Assembly: GCF_016428805.1 (NCBI RefSeq)
Contig: NZ_JAELTJ010000015.1
Span: 1-64,000 of the forward strand
DNA: 64,000 nucleotides
From: Achromobacter sp. ASV32
GTDB taxonomy: Bacteria; Pseudomonadota; Gammaproteobacteria; Burkholderiales; Burkholderiaceae_B
Direction of reading: 5' to 3'
Shown in pieces: positions 28,946 to 37,055 of this stretch (positions are counted from its first letter, which is position 1; each line of letters opens with the position of its first letter). The notes below the pieces were generated by a model. It had not been told where the DNA came from. It did no database searches and saw only the letters and a program-made list of their open reading frames with translations. Position numbers and translations under genes: made by a program.

Positions 28946-29986
28946 TCACCCCGCCCGGGCCAGGCGCCTGTCGATCTCGGCGCCGGGGGTCAGGGGCACC
29001 AGCGACGCCAGCAGGTCGGAGGCCACCGAATCCCAGCTGCGCGTCAGGGCGTGTTCGCGCGCCGCGTGGCGGTCCAGCGGCAGCGCGGCGCGGCAGGCAT
29101 GGGCCAGGTCGTCATCCAGGATACCGGTGACGCCTTGCGCCACCACCGCCAACGGCGCTTCGCTGCGGAAGGCCGCCACCGGCGTGCCGCAAGCCATGGC
29201 TTCCAGCATGACCAGCCCGAAGGTGTCGGTCAGGCTGGGAAAGACGAACACGTCGGCCGCACCGTAGAACGCCGGCAGGGCATCGTCGTTCTGCATGCCC
29301 AGGAACACGGCCTGGGGAAAGTGCTTTTTCAGGCGCGCCTCGTCGGGTCCCGCCCCCACCACCACCTTGCTGCCCGGCAGGTCCAGCGCCAGGAAGGCAT
29401 CCAGGTTCTTTTCACGGGCCACCCGGCCGACGGAAAGGAAAACGGGACGGGGCAGGTCCTGGAACGCCAGGCCGGGGGTGGGCTGGAACTTGCGCGGGTC
29501 CACGCCGCGCGACCAGACCCGCAGATTGGCCAGCCCGCGGCGCACCAGGATGTCGCGCACCGTGGGCGTAGGCACCAGCACGCATTGCGACGGCCGGTGA
29601 AACCAGCGCAGGTAGCGCCACGGCAACGCGGCCGGAATGCCCATGCGCGCCTGCAGGTAGTCGGGGAACATCGTGTGAAACGAGGTCGTGAAGCGCCAGC
29701 CGCGCGACAGCGCCATGCTGCGCGCGGCCAGCCCCAGCGGGCCTTCGGTGGCGATGTGCAGCGCATCGGGCACGATGTCGCCCAGGATGCGGCGCAATTG
29801 CCGGCCGGGCCACAGGCAGAGCCGCAGGTCGGGCTCGGATGGGGCCGGCACGGTCCGGCTGCCCTGGGGGTTCACGACGATCAATTCGTGGCCCCATTCA
29901 TTCAGGATCTGCTGCATGGTCGTCCAGGTGCGGACGACGCCATTGACTTGCGGATGCCAGGCATCCGTGACAAGAACGATGCGCAT
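28946..29986 (-). CDS. Glycosyltransferase family 4 (GDP-mannose-dependent mannosyltransferase-like)
   Basis: A 346-residue GT-B glycosyltransferase that begins MRIVLVTDAWHPQVNGVVRT, the usual N-terminal motif of the MgtA/PimB-like group that mannosylates lipids. Further motifs: FTTSFHTMFPDYLQAR (about 97), FLSVGRVAREKNLDAFL (about 190), VVVGAGPDEARL and the donor-site FVFPSLTDTFGLVMLEAMACGTPV (about 255-278, the E-x7-E type element). Donor and acceptor cannot be assigned from sequence. The start at 29986 is preferred over a longer option at 30010. It is followed by a short gap to the ahcY riboswitch region. Confidence 0.9.
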   Translation of the reverse strand: MRIVLVTDAWHPQVNGVVRTWTTMQQILNEWGHELIVVNPQGSRTVPAPSEPDLRLCLWPGRQLRRILGDIVPDALHIATEGPLGLAARSMALSRGWRFTTSFHTMFPDYLQARMGIPAALPWRYLRWFHRPSQCVLVPTPTVRDILVRRGLANLRVWSRGVDPRKFQPTPGLAFQDLPRPVFLSVGRVAREKNLDAFLALDLPGSKVVVGAGPDEARLKKHFPQAVFLGMQNDDALPAFYGAADVFVFPSLTDTFGLVMLEAMACGTPVAAFRSEAPLAVVAQGVTGILDDDLAHACRAALPLDRHAAREHALTRSWDSVASDLLASLVPLTPGAEIDRRLARAG

Positions 29987-30075
29987 GATGAGGCCGGAAG
30001 TGGGCAACACCGCGATTTAGCCCGCGGCATGTGACACGCCCAAGACGGCAGGCCCGACGGGCCCGTCAGCACCGC

Positions 30076-30312
30076 CTAGTTGTTGCGGCGGGGATACCCC
30101 TGGGCCTTGATGCGGACCCAGACCTCGCGCTTTTCCTCTTCCGTCATGAAGACCCAATTGGCCACTTCCATGGCCGTGCGCCCGCAGCCCCGGCAGATGT
30201 CGTCAAACAGCGTGGAACATACGGCAACGCACGGGGAATCGGTGGCCCGGAACACGCGTTGGGCGTCCTCGGGGTCGGGCAATTCGGTCAGATCGGCAAA
30301 GGAACGATTCAT
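30076..30312 (-). CDS. DUF1289 domain protein
   Basis: A 78-residue protein with the DUF1289 signature SPCVAVCSTLFDDICRGCGR: four cysteines spaced as in a small metal or Fe-S binding knot, followed by WVFMTEEEKREVWVRIKAQG. The function is unknown. Related domains are found fused to or near redox and nucleotide-modifying enzymes. The ATG at 30312 starts at MNRSFADLTELP. The longer frame upstream is low-complexity and lacks a ribosome-binding site. It is followed after 89 bp by the glycosyltransferase gene on the same strand. Confidence 0.88.
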   Translation of the reverse strand: MNRSFADLTELPDPEDAQRVFRATDSPCVAVCSTLFDDICRGCGRTAMEVANWVFMTEEEKREVWVRIKAQGYPRRNN

Positions 30313-30475
30313 GGGCCGAAGGTTAACACCAGGGTTACGTCCCTTTTTTGATAGCCCTATTGCCCAGCGTGGCTTGATTGACAGCGCGGCAAAGCGCCGT
30401 GGCGGGCCGGAATGGCTGGCGCGCCCTTTGCAGGCCGGGCCTGCACGACGCCCGGCCGTCGGCGCCGGGTCCTGC

Positions 30476-31366
30476 CTACCGCGGCCAGCCGAAAAACCCG
30501 GCAACCTCGCGCAGCAGCGCGTCAGGGGTCTCTTCGGCCAGGTAATGGGCGCCCGGCAAGGGCCCGCCCGAGACCTCGTCGGCCACCGCGCGCCACAGCC
30601 CCAGCACGTCGAAATTGCGGCCCACCGCGCCGCGTTCGCCCCACAGCACCCGCAGCGGCATGCGCAGGCGTTCGCCCGCCGCGCGCCCCTGGCGGTCGTG
30701 CTCCAGGTCCAGCGTGGCGGACGCGCGGTAGTCTTCGCAGATGCCGGTGGCCCAGCCCGGCAGCCGGGCCGTGCGCTCGTACTCGGCCATGGCCTGGGCC
30801 GAAAAGTGCGCCAGCCCGCCAGGGCGTCCGCCCATGACCGACCGCAGGTAGAAAACCGGGTCGCGTTCGATCATGGTTTCGGGCATGGGCGCCGGCTGGA
30901 TCAGCCAGAACCAGTGGTAGTAGGCCTGGGCGAACGCCCGGGTGGTGTTCTCGTACATGTCGAGCGTGGGCGCGATATCCAGCAGCATCATGCGCCCGAC
31001 CGCCGCGGCATGGTCCAGCCCCAGGCGGTGGGCGACGCGGGCGCCGCGGTCGTGCGCCAGCACGTCAAAGCGCTCATGCCCGAGCGTGCGCATCAGCGCC
31101 ACCATGTCGGCGGCCATTTCGCGCTTGGAATGCGCCGCGTGGTCCGTCGAGGCGGGCGGCTTGTCACTGTCGCCGTAGCCGCGCAAGTCCGCCGCCACGC
31201 AGGTGTGATGGCGGGTCAGCTCGGGCCAGACCTTGTGCCAGATGGCGTGGGTTTGCGGATGGCCATGAAGCAGCAGCAGCGGCGGTCCGGCGCCATCCAC
31301 GCGGGCGGCGATCCGGATGCCGTTGACCTCGTGGCGTTGCACGGGAAGATCGAAGAATGCGGTCAT
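30476..31366 (-). CDS. Alpha/beta hydrolase, haloacetate dehalogenase-like
   Basis: A 296-residue alpha/beta hydrolase resembling fluoroacetate dehalogenases. The oxyanion motif LLLLHGHPQTHAIWHK is at about 32, and RGYGDSDKPP follows. The nucleophile is Asp in AHDRGARVAHRLGLDH (about 104), as in dehalogenases and epoxide hydrolases rather than Ser esterases. The cap segment YYHWFWLIQPAPMPE (about 150) carries the His and Trp seen at the halide site of fluoroacetate dehalogenase. The catalytic His is in GAHYLAEETP. It is last in the operon with leuC-like, leuD-like and a Bug receptor, which suggests breakdown of an organic acid, possibly halogenated. The substrate is inference. Confidence 0.82.
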   Translation of the reverse strand: MTAFFDLPVQRHEVNGIRIAARVDGAGPPLLLLHGHPQTHAIWHKVWPELTRHHTCVAADLRGYGDSDKPPASTDHAAHSKREMAADMVALMRTLGHERFDVLAHDRGARVAHRLGLDHAAAVGRMMLLDIAPTLDMYENTTRAFAQAYYHWFWLIQPAPMPETMIERDPVFYLRSVMGGRPGGLAHFSAQAMAEYERTARLPGWATGICEDYRASATLDLEHDRQGRAAGERLRMPLRVLWGERGAVGRNFDVLGLWRAVADEVSGGPLPGAHYLAEETPDALLREVAGFFGWPR

Positions 31367-31381
31367 TGCGGTCTGCGCCTC

Positions 31382-32032
31382 TCAGTTGTCCAGGCGGTCG
31401 CGCACACGGCGCGCCACGTCTTTCATCCACGGATGCCGGGCCCAGTGGCCGGCCTCGAAGTGTTCCACATCCGCCAGTTGCTGCAACGACGCGCCGACCA
31501 TGTCCTGCCCCTGCGAGAACATGCGGCGGTGGCGCGCCGGCAGGTCGAACGTGGCCGTCCAGCCGTCGGCCGCGCGCACCGTGCCGGCCAGGGCGTCGAT
31601 CTCGACGTGGTTGCTGGCCGTATTGGACACCGGCGCAGACACCCGCGCCAGCAGCGCGTCGACCTCGGCCGGCGGCAGGCTGACCAGCAGCAAGCCATTG
31701 TTCAGGGCGTTGAAGTAGAAGATCTCGCCAAAGCTGGCGGCGACCACGGCGCGGATGCCGAATTGCATCAGGCCCCACACCGCGTGTTCGCGACTGGAAC
31801 CGCAGCCGAAGTTCGGTCCGGCCACCAGAATCGAGGCGCCCGCATAGGCAGGCTGGTTCAGCACGAAATCCGGCCGTGGCGCGCCGTCGGCATCAAAACG
31901 CAGGTCGTACAGCAGGCCGCGATCCAGGCCCGCCTTGTCGATGATGCGCAGGAACTGCTTGGGCATGATCTGGTCGGTGTCCAGATTGGAATACGGCAAG
32001 GGCGCGGCAACGCCCTGGATGGTCTGGTTCAT
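31382..32032 (-). CDS. leuD: 3-isopropylmalate dehydratase small subunit-like
   Basis: The small subunit (swivel domain) of a two-subunit aconitase-family hydro-lyase, 216 residues. Typical sequence: LPYSNLDTDQIMPKQFL at the N-terminus, GPNFGCGSSREHAVWGL (about 72) forming the substrate-binding loop, and FGEIFYFNALNNGLL. Its ATG overlaps the stop of the large-subunit gene by four bases. No leuB or leuA is adjacent. The neighbours are a Bug receptor, a dehalogenase-like hydrolase and a LysR regulator. It may therefore serve a catabolic dehydratase (for example of a citraconate- or maleate-type acid) rather than leucine synthesis. Confidence 0.88.
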   Translation of the reverse strand: MNQTIQGVAAPLPYSNLDTDQIMPKQFLRIIDKAGLDRGLLYDLRFDADGAPRPDFVLNQPAYAGASILVAGPNFGCGSSREHAVWGLMQFGIRAVVAASFGEIFYFNALNNGLLLVSLPPAEVDALLARVSAPVSNTASNHVEIDALAGTVRAADGWTATFDLPARHRRMFSQGQDMVGASLQQLADVEHFEAGHWARHPWMKDVARRVRDRLDN

Positions 32033-33450
32033 CGTGTTTGCTCCAGGTCGCGCACGTCGACGATGCGGCCGGCCAGCGCGGCGGCGGCGGCCATGGCCGG
32101 GCTCATCAGGTGGGTGCGCCCCGCCCTGCCCTGGCGGCCTTCAAAGTTGCGGTTGGTGGTGGAGGCGCAGCGCTCGCCAGGACGCAGCACGTCATCGTTC
32201 ATGGCCAGGCACATCGAACAGCCCGGCTGGCGCCATTCAAAACCGGCGGCGATCAACGCGGCCGCCACGCCTTCGGCTTCGGCCTGAGCGCGCACGGCGC
32301 CCGAGCCCGGCACCACCATGGCCCGCACGCCGGCCGCGACCTGACGGCCGCGCACCACGTCGGCCACCACGCGCAGGTCTTCGATGCGGCCGTTGGTGCA
32401 GGATCCGATGAACACGCGGTCGATCGGCACGCCGGCGATCGGCGCGCCGGGTTGCAGGCCGATGTACGCCACGGCCTTTTCCAGCGCCAGGCGCGCCAGC
32501 GCGTCGGGCTCGGCCCGCGGGTCGGGCACCGTGCCGGTAACCGGCACGGCCTGGTCGGGGCTGGTGCCCCAGGTGACGAACGGTGCGATCTGGGCAGCGT
32601 CGAACCCATGCTCGACGTCGAAGACCGCGTCCGCGTCGCTATGCAGCGTGGCCCAGTAGGCCCGCGCCTGCGCCAGTTCCGCGCCATGCAGCTGCGGCGC
32701 ATGCGCGGCCACGTAGGCATCGGTGGTGGCGTCCGGCGCGATCAGCGCGGCGCGGGCGCCGGCTTCCACGGTCATGTTGCACAGGGTCATGCGCGCTTCC
32801 GCCGACAGGCCGGCGATGGCGCTGCCGCAGAATTCCACCGCGTGGCCGCGCGCGCCCTGGGCGCCGATGCGATGCACCACGTAGATCACCAGATCCTTGG
32901 CGGACACGGCGGCGGGCAACTGGCCGTCGACACGGATGCGCATGTTGCGCGCCACCCGGTACACCAGCGTCTGGGTCGCCAGGATGTGTTCGACTTCCGA
33001 CGTGCCGATGCCAAAGCCCAGCGCGCCCAGCGCGCCGTAGGTCGTGGTGTGGCTGTCGCCGCACAGCACCACCATGCCGGGCAGGATCATGCCGTGTTCG
33101 GGCGCGATGACGTGCTCGATGCCTTGCAAGGGGTCGGTGGTGTCGAACAGCGCGATGTCCTGCTCGTCGCAATTGCGCTTCAGGTTGCGCGCCTGGCGCG
33201 CCGAGGCGTCATCCGGAATGACGCGCAGCGCGGCGGGCACCGGATGCGTCGGAATGATGTGGTCCACCACCGCCATCTGCTGGCCCGGCCGCAGCACTTG
33301 CCGGCCTCGCGCGGCCAGGCCGCTGAAGGCCTGGGGGCTGGTGTATTCATTCATGATGTGCAGATCCACGTACAGCAGGATGTGCTCGTCGTCGATGCGG
33401 GCCACTTCGTGGCTGGCCACCAGTTTGTCGTATAGCGTCATGCCGGACAT
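32029..33450 (-). CDS. leuC: 3-isopropylmalate dehydratase large subunit-like
   Basis: The large, [4Fe-4S]-carrying subunit of an aconitase-family hydro-lyase, 473 residues. Cluster cysteines are visible in FIGSCTNGRIEDLR (about 348) and GCSMCLAMNDD (about 408-411), with CGDSHTTTYGALGALGFGIG (about 130) and STTNRNFEGRQGR near the C-terminus. The usual HEVTSPQAF element reads NEYTSPQAF (about residue 34), so a normally conserved histidine is asparagine, a sign of altered substrate choice. The start has AAGGAAG upstream. It overlaps leuD by four bases and follows the Bug receptor gene by 61 bp. Confidence 0.9.
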   Translation of the reverse strand: MSGMTLYDKLVASHEVARIDDEHILLYVDLHIMNEYTSPQAFSGLAARGRQVLRPGQQMAVVDHIIPTHPVPAALRVIPDDASARQARNLKRNCDEQDIALFDTTDPLQGIEHVIAPEHGMILPGMVVLCGDSHTTTYGALGALGFGIGTSEVEHILATQTLVYRVARNMRIRVDGQLPAAVSAKDLVIYVVHRIGAQGARGHAVEFCGSAIAGLSAEARMTLCNMTVEAGARAALIAPDATTDAYVAAHAPQLHGAELAQARAYWATLHSDADAVFDVEHGFDAAQIAPFVTWGTSPDQAVPVTGTVPDPRAEPDALARLALEKAVAYIGLQPGAPIAGVPIDRVFIGSCTNGRIEDLRVVADVVRGRQVAAGVRAMVVPGSGAVRAQAEAEGVAAALIAAGFEWRQPGCSMCLAMNDDVLRPGERCASTTNRNFEGRQGRAGRTHLMSPAMAAAAALAGRIVDVRDLEQTR

Positions 33451-33511
33451 GTCGATGCTTCCTTGCGAAATAGCGCGCCCGCGCGGGGCGCGATGGGACC
33501 TTTGCCGGACG

Positions 33512-34504
33512 TCAGTTGTTGGCCTCGATGCCGGCGTCCTTGACGATGCCGGCCCAGCGTGTGATTTCGCCCGCGACCATGGCTTCGGTCTGGGCAGGGG
33601 TGGAAATCAGCGGTTCGAAGCCTTCGCGGCCCATGCGCTCGGCCAGCGCGGGCGATTGCAGCGCCTGGGCCAGCTTGGCATTGAGCGTGTCCACCGCGGC
33701 CTGCGGCGTGCCGGCGGGCGCGCTGATCACGAACCAGGTATTGAAGGCGTAGCCGGGCAGGCCGGACTCGGCGATGGTGGGCACGTCCGGCAACAGCGGC
33801 GAACGCGTGGTGCCGGTGACGCCCAACGCCTTGAGCTTCTTGCCATCGACCTGCGGCTTGGCCGCCGACAGCACCGGAAAACTCATCTGCACCTGGCCGC
33901 TGATGGTATCCACCATGGCCGGACCGCCGCCCTTGTAGGGCACATGCAGGATCTGCGTGCCCGAGACCGATTTGAACAATTCCGCGGCCATGTGGAAGGT
34001 GCTGCCGGTGCCGGCCGAACCGAAGCTCAGTTCGTTGGCGGGACGTGCGCGGATGTACTCCAGCAGCGCCTTCACGTTGTCCACCGGCAGCGACGGCGTC
34101 ACGGTCAGCACATGCTGTGAAGTGCCGACGGTACCCACCGAGCGCAGGTCGCGCGCGGTGTCGAACGGCATGGTCTTGAACAGCGCCGGGTTGATCGCCA
34201 GCGACATCGTGTTGATGGCCAGCGTGTAGCCATTGGGCTCGGCGCGTGCCACCGCGGCCATGCCGATGTTGCCGGACGCGCCGGCGCGGTTTTCCACGAT
34301 CACGCTCTGGCCCAAGGCCTTGCCCCAGGCGTCGGAGATGAGCCGGGCGGCGATGTCCACGCTGCCGCCGGGCGCGAACGGCACCACCAGGGTGATGGGC
34401 CGTTGGGGAAACGCGTCGGCGGCCGCGGCTGGCGCCAGCCAACAAGCGGTGACGGCGGCCAATGCCGTGGCGGTCAGCCTGCACCAGGCGTAAGGGGTCT
34501 TCAT
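33512..34504 (-). CDS. Bug-family tripartite tricarboxylate receptor (periplasmic)
   Basis: A 330-residue Bug receptor, the first gene of the LysR-adjacent operon. The signal peptide ends near APAAAADA. The mature part begins FPQRPITLVVPFAPGGSVD, then VIVENRAGASGNIG, HVPYKGGGPAMVD and DVPTIAESGLPGY, all typical of the family. A clear AGGAGA precedes the ATG. Because it is co-transcribed with a leuCD-like dehydratase and a dehalogenase-like hydrolase, its ligand is probably the organic acid they handle (inference). It is diverged from the receptor at 24817-25815, so the two are not a recent duplication. Confidence 0.93.
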   Translation of the reverse strand: MKTPYAWCRLTATALAAVTACWLAPAAAADAFPQRPITLVVPFAPGGSVDIAARLISDAWGKALGQSVIVENRAGASGNIGMAAVARAEPNGYTLAINTMSLAINPALFKTMPFDTARDLRSVGTVGTSQHVLTVTPSLPVDNVKALLEYIRARPANELSFGSAGTGSTFHMAAELFKSVSGTQILHVPYKGGGPAMVDTISGQVQMSFPVLSAAKPQVDGKKLKALGVTGTTRSPLLPDVPTIAESGLPGYAFNTWFVISAPAGTPQAAVDTLNAKLAQALQSPALAERMGREGFEPLISTPAQTEAMVAGEITRWAGIVKDAGIEANN

Positions 34505-34636
34505 GGGGTAGGTCTCCTCTTGGATGGCCGCGTCGGGCGGCTCTGCGTATCGGTGAACCCAGTGTATAGGCCGGTTCTATTCTTATAATTAATCGAAAAC
34601 CTAAATCTTTATTAAATTTTATTTATAGATAAACCC
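34505..34636. promoter_or_regulatory. AT-rich divergent region between the Bug-leuCD operon and its LysR gene
   Basis: The 132 bp contain a strongly AT-rich stretch at 34575-34636 with T-N11-A-like elements, as expected for a LysR operator and two overlapping promoters. No single palindrome stands out. Confidence 0.5.
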
Positions 34637-35560
34637 ATGGATGCGCTCTCGGACCTTGCGTTCTTTTCGCTGCTGGTCAAGCACGGCAACCTGTCGGCGG
34701 CCGCGCGCGAACTGGGCCTGACGCCGCCCGCCGTCAGCACGCGCCTGGCCAAGCTGGAGCAGCGCCTGGGCGTGCGCCTGCTGAACCGCAGCACGCGACG
34801 CGTCAGCGTCACGCAGGAAGGCGAGCTTTACCTGGCCGAAGGCGGCCGCATCCTGGCCGACCTGCAGGCGCTGGAACGCTCCGTATCCAGCAGCCGCGCC
34901 CAACCCCAGGGCCTGCTGCGCCTGAACGCCACGTTCGGCTTTGGCCGCGCCCACGTCGCGCCCGCCGTGTCGGACTTTGCGCGGCAGTACCCCGACGTCG
35001 AGGTGCAGTTGCGCCTGACCGACCGGCCCCTGAACCTGATCGAGGAAGGCTTCGACGTGGCCGTGCGCTTCGGCGACCTGCCCGACGCCCGCCTGACCGC
35101 GCGCAAGATCGCGTCCAACCGGCGCCTGCTGTGCGCGTCGCCGCGCTACCTGGAGACATACGGCGAACCGCGCACGCCGGGCGATCTGCAACGCCACCGC
35201 TGCATCGTGGTGCGCGAAAACGACGTGGCTTACGGCACCTGGCGGCTCGAGGCCGGCCAACGCACGGAGACGGTGAAAGTGCGCGGCCCGGTCAGTTCCA
35301 ATGACGGCCAGAGCGCGCTGGAATGGGCGCTGGACGGCCACGGCATCGTGATGCGGTCCGAATGGGAAACCGCGGCCCACCTGCGCGCCGGGCGGCTACG
35401 CCTGGTGTTGCCGGAATGGGCCACGCCGGCGGCGGACATCCATGTGCTGTATCCGGAACGCCTGAATCTGCCGGCCAAGACGCTGGCGTTCGTCGATTTC
35501 CTGGCGCAGCGCTTTGCCCGGCATCTGCGCGCGCCGGGCTCGCAGACGGCGGTCTGGTGA
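34637..35560 (+). CDS. LysR-family transcriptional regulator
   Basis: A 307-residue LTTR. The N-terminal winged helix-turn-helix (ARELGLTPPAVSTRLAKLEQ, residues about 24-43) is followed by the linker helix and an effector domain of the type-2 periplasmic binding fold (LLRLNATFGFGRAHVAPAVS; RLTDRPLNLIEEGFDVAVRFG). It is divergently oriented to the Bug-leuC-leuD-hydrolase operon, the usual arrangement for a regulator activating its neighbour in response to the pathway substrate and repressing itself. The start at 34637 gives a canonical N-terminus. Confidence 0.93.
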   Translation: MDALSDLAFFSLLVKHGNLSAAARELGLTPPAVSTRLAKLEQRLGVRLLNRSTRRVSVTQEGELYLAEGGRILADLQALERSVSSSRAQPQGLLRLNATFGFGRAHVAPAVSDFARQYPDVEVQLRLTDRPLNLIEEGFDVAVRFGDLPDARLTARKIASNRRLLCASPRYLETYGEPRTPGDLQRHRCIVVRENDVAYGTWRLEAGQRTETVKVRGPVSSNDGQSALEWALDGHGIVMRSEWETAAHLRAGRLRLVLPEWATPAADIHVLYPERLNLPAKTLAFVDFLAQRFARHLRAPGSQTAVW

Positions 35561-35621
35561 CGCGGCAAGTCCGGCAGCCGCGCGCCGGGCGGATGGCAAG
35601 GCCGCCTGCCGCGCACGGGTC

Positions 35622-36251
35622 CTAGATCTCGTCGATGGCCGTGCTGGCCGGCGTATCGCCGCCCCCGATGGCGTAGCGGTCACGGGTGGTGACGTAAAAG
35701 CTGGCGCCGAAGCGGCCCACCGGAAAATAGTCTTGCAAACGCACCCGCCAGGTGTCCGTGTCGATCAGCCCGTCGCGCGCATGCAGCCAGCGTACCTGGC
35801 CAATGAAGATCTGGCGGCTGGCGGTTTCCAGGGTTTCATACAGCGTGCATTCGAACGCCACCGGCGCCTGCGTAATGCGCGGCGGCGCCACCCGCTGGCT
35901 GGGCGCGGCGTCCAGGCCAGCATGCGCCAGCTCGCTGACGTCGGACGGCAGGCGGTCGCCGCAGCGGTGCATTTTCTCGGCCATGGCTTCGTCGGTCAGG
36001 TGCACCACGAATTCGCCGGTACGCGCGATGTTGCGCGCCGTGTCCTTCAGGTTGCCGTCTTCCAGACGGTTGATGCTGACCATGACGATGGGCGGGTCCT
36101 CGCCCAGCATGTTGAACATGCTGAAGGGCGCGGCGTTGACCACCCCGGTTTCCGACAGAGTGGTGATCAGCGCGATCGGCCGCGGCACGATCAGGCTCGC
36201 CATGAGCTTGTAGCGCTGGTATTCGGTGATGGCTTCGAAGTCGATATCCAT
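35622..36251 (-). CDS. Flavin reductase-like, FMN-binding split-barrel protein
   Basis: A 209-residue protein of the flavin-reductase (DIM6/NTAB) family, expected to bind FMN or supply reduced flavin to a partner oxygenase. Visible: SLIVPRPIALITTLSETGVVNAAPFS (residues about 19-44, quoted by position), GEDPPIVMVSI, DTARNIARTGEFVVHL (about 80), and a C-terminal PVGRFGASFYVTTRDRY. No monooxygenase gene is adjacent, so it may act alone as a reductase or decarboxylase-like enzyme. It begins one base after the GntR stop and ends the deacetylase-gntR-reductase operon. Confidence 0.87.
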   Translation of the reverse strand: MDIDFEAITEYQRYKLMASLIVPRPIALITTLSETGVVNAAPFSMFNMLGEDPPIVMVSINRLEDGNLKDTARNIARTGEFVVHLTDEAMAEKMHRCGDRLPSDVSELAHAGLDAAPSQRVAPPRITQAPVAFECTLYETLETASRQIFIGQVRWLHARDGLIDTDTWRVRLQDYFPVGRFGASFYVTTRDRYAIGGGDTPASTAIDEI

Positions 36252-36252
36252 G

Positions 36253-37017
36253 TCAGGCCAGTCCCAGCATCTGGGCAAGGGTTTGCGCGGGTTGGGGACG
36301 TTCCAGGCTGATGCGCCGCTCCAGGTCCGCCAAGTGGTTGTCGTTGATCTTCACGGCCTCGGCCACCTGCCCGCGTTCCATCAGGTCCACGATCAGCACG
36401 TGTTCGCCGTGTTCGCAGGCCGCGTTGCCGGGCGGCTCGTACAGCGCCACGATGAGCGAGCAGCGCGACACCAGTTCGGCCAGGTAGCCGTGCAGGATGC
36501 CGTTGCCCGACAGCTCGCCCAGCCGCACGTGAAAGGCGCTGGCCTGCCGCGCCCAGGCCGGCTGGCCGGCGCGGTGCAGCAAGGCGTGCTCGTCGCGCAA
36601 CTGCTTGCGCAGCGAGGCGTAATCGGTCTTGGTGGCGCGGGCCGCGGCCAGCGGCAGCAAGGCGGCTTCAAGCGCCCGCCGCGCCTGGAAGATCTGGCGC
36701 GTGTCTTCGGGAGTAGGTTCGGCCACCACGGCGCCGCGATTGTGATGCAGGTCCACCACGTGTTCGTGCGCCAGGCGCTGCAGGGCCTTGCGCGCCACGG
36801 AACGCGAGACCCCGAAGATCTCGCACAGGGCCGCCTCGGGCAGCTTGGTGCCCGGCGTCAGGCGCTGGCTCATCACACTTTCGTAGACGGCCTCGCAGAT
36901 ACGGCGTTCCTGGTCGGCATCGGGCGCGGTGTCATCGGCCGGGGCCGGGGCAACGACGGCCGGGCGGCGCTTGGCGGCCGGCGTGGCACGGGGTTTGGCG
37001 GGGCTGCGGGTAGGCAT
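36253..37017 (-). CDS. GntR-family transcriptional regulator, FadR/FCD type
   Basis: A 254-residue regulator. A disordered Ala/Pro/Arg-rich tail (1-35) precedes the winged helix-turn-helix (GTKLPEAALCEIFGVSRSVA, about 57-76), followed by an all-helical FCD ligand domain with the metal-ligand residues expected of that class (FHVRLGELSG; HGEHVLIVDLMERG). The ligand is unknown. It lies between a NodB-like deacetylase gene and a flavin reductase gene and probably controls both them and the divergent ABC transporter. Confidence 0.9.
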   Translation of the reverse strand: MPTRSPAKPRATPAAKRRPAVVAPAPADDTAPDADQERRICEAVYESVMSQRLTPGTKLPEAALCEIFGVSRSVARKALQRLAHEHVVDLHHNRGAVVAEPTPEDTRQIFQARRALEAALLPLAAARATKTDYASLRKQLRDEHALLHRAGQPAWARQASAFHVRLGELSGNGILHGYLAELVSRCSLIVALYEPPGNAACEHGEHVLIVDLMERGQVAEAVKINDNHLADLERRISLERPQPAQTLAQMLGLA

Positions 37018-37055
37018 GGCGGGGCTCGGCAGGAGGGTCGCGAAAGGGTCGAGGA

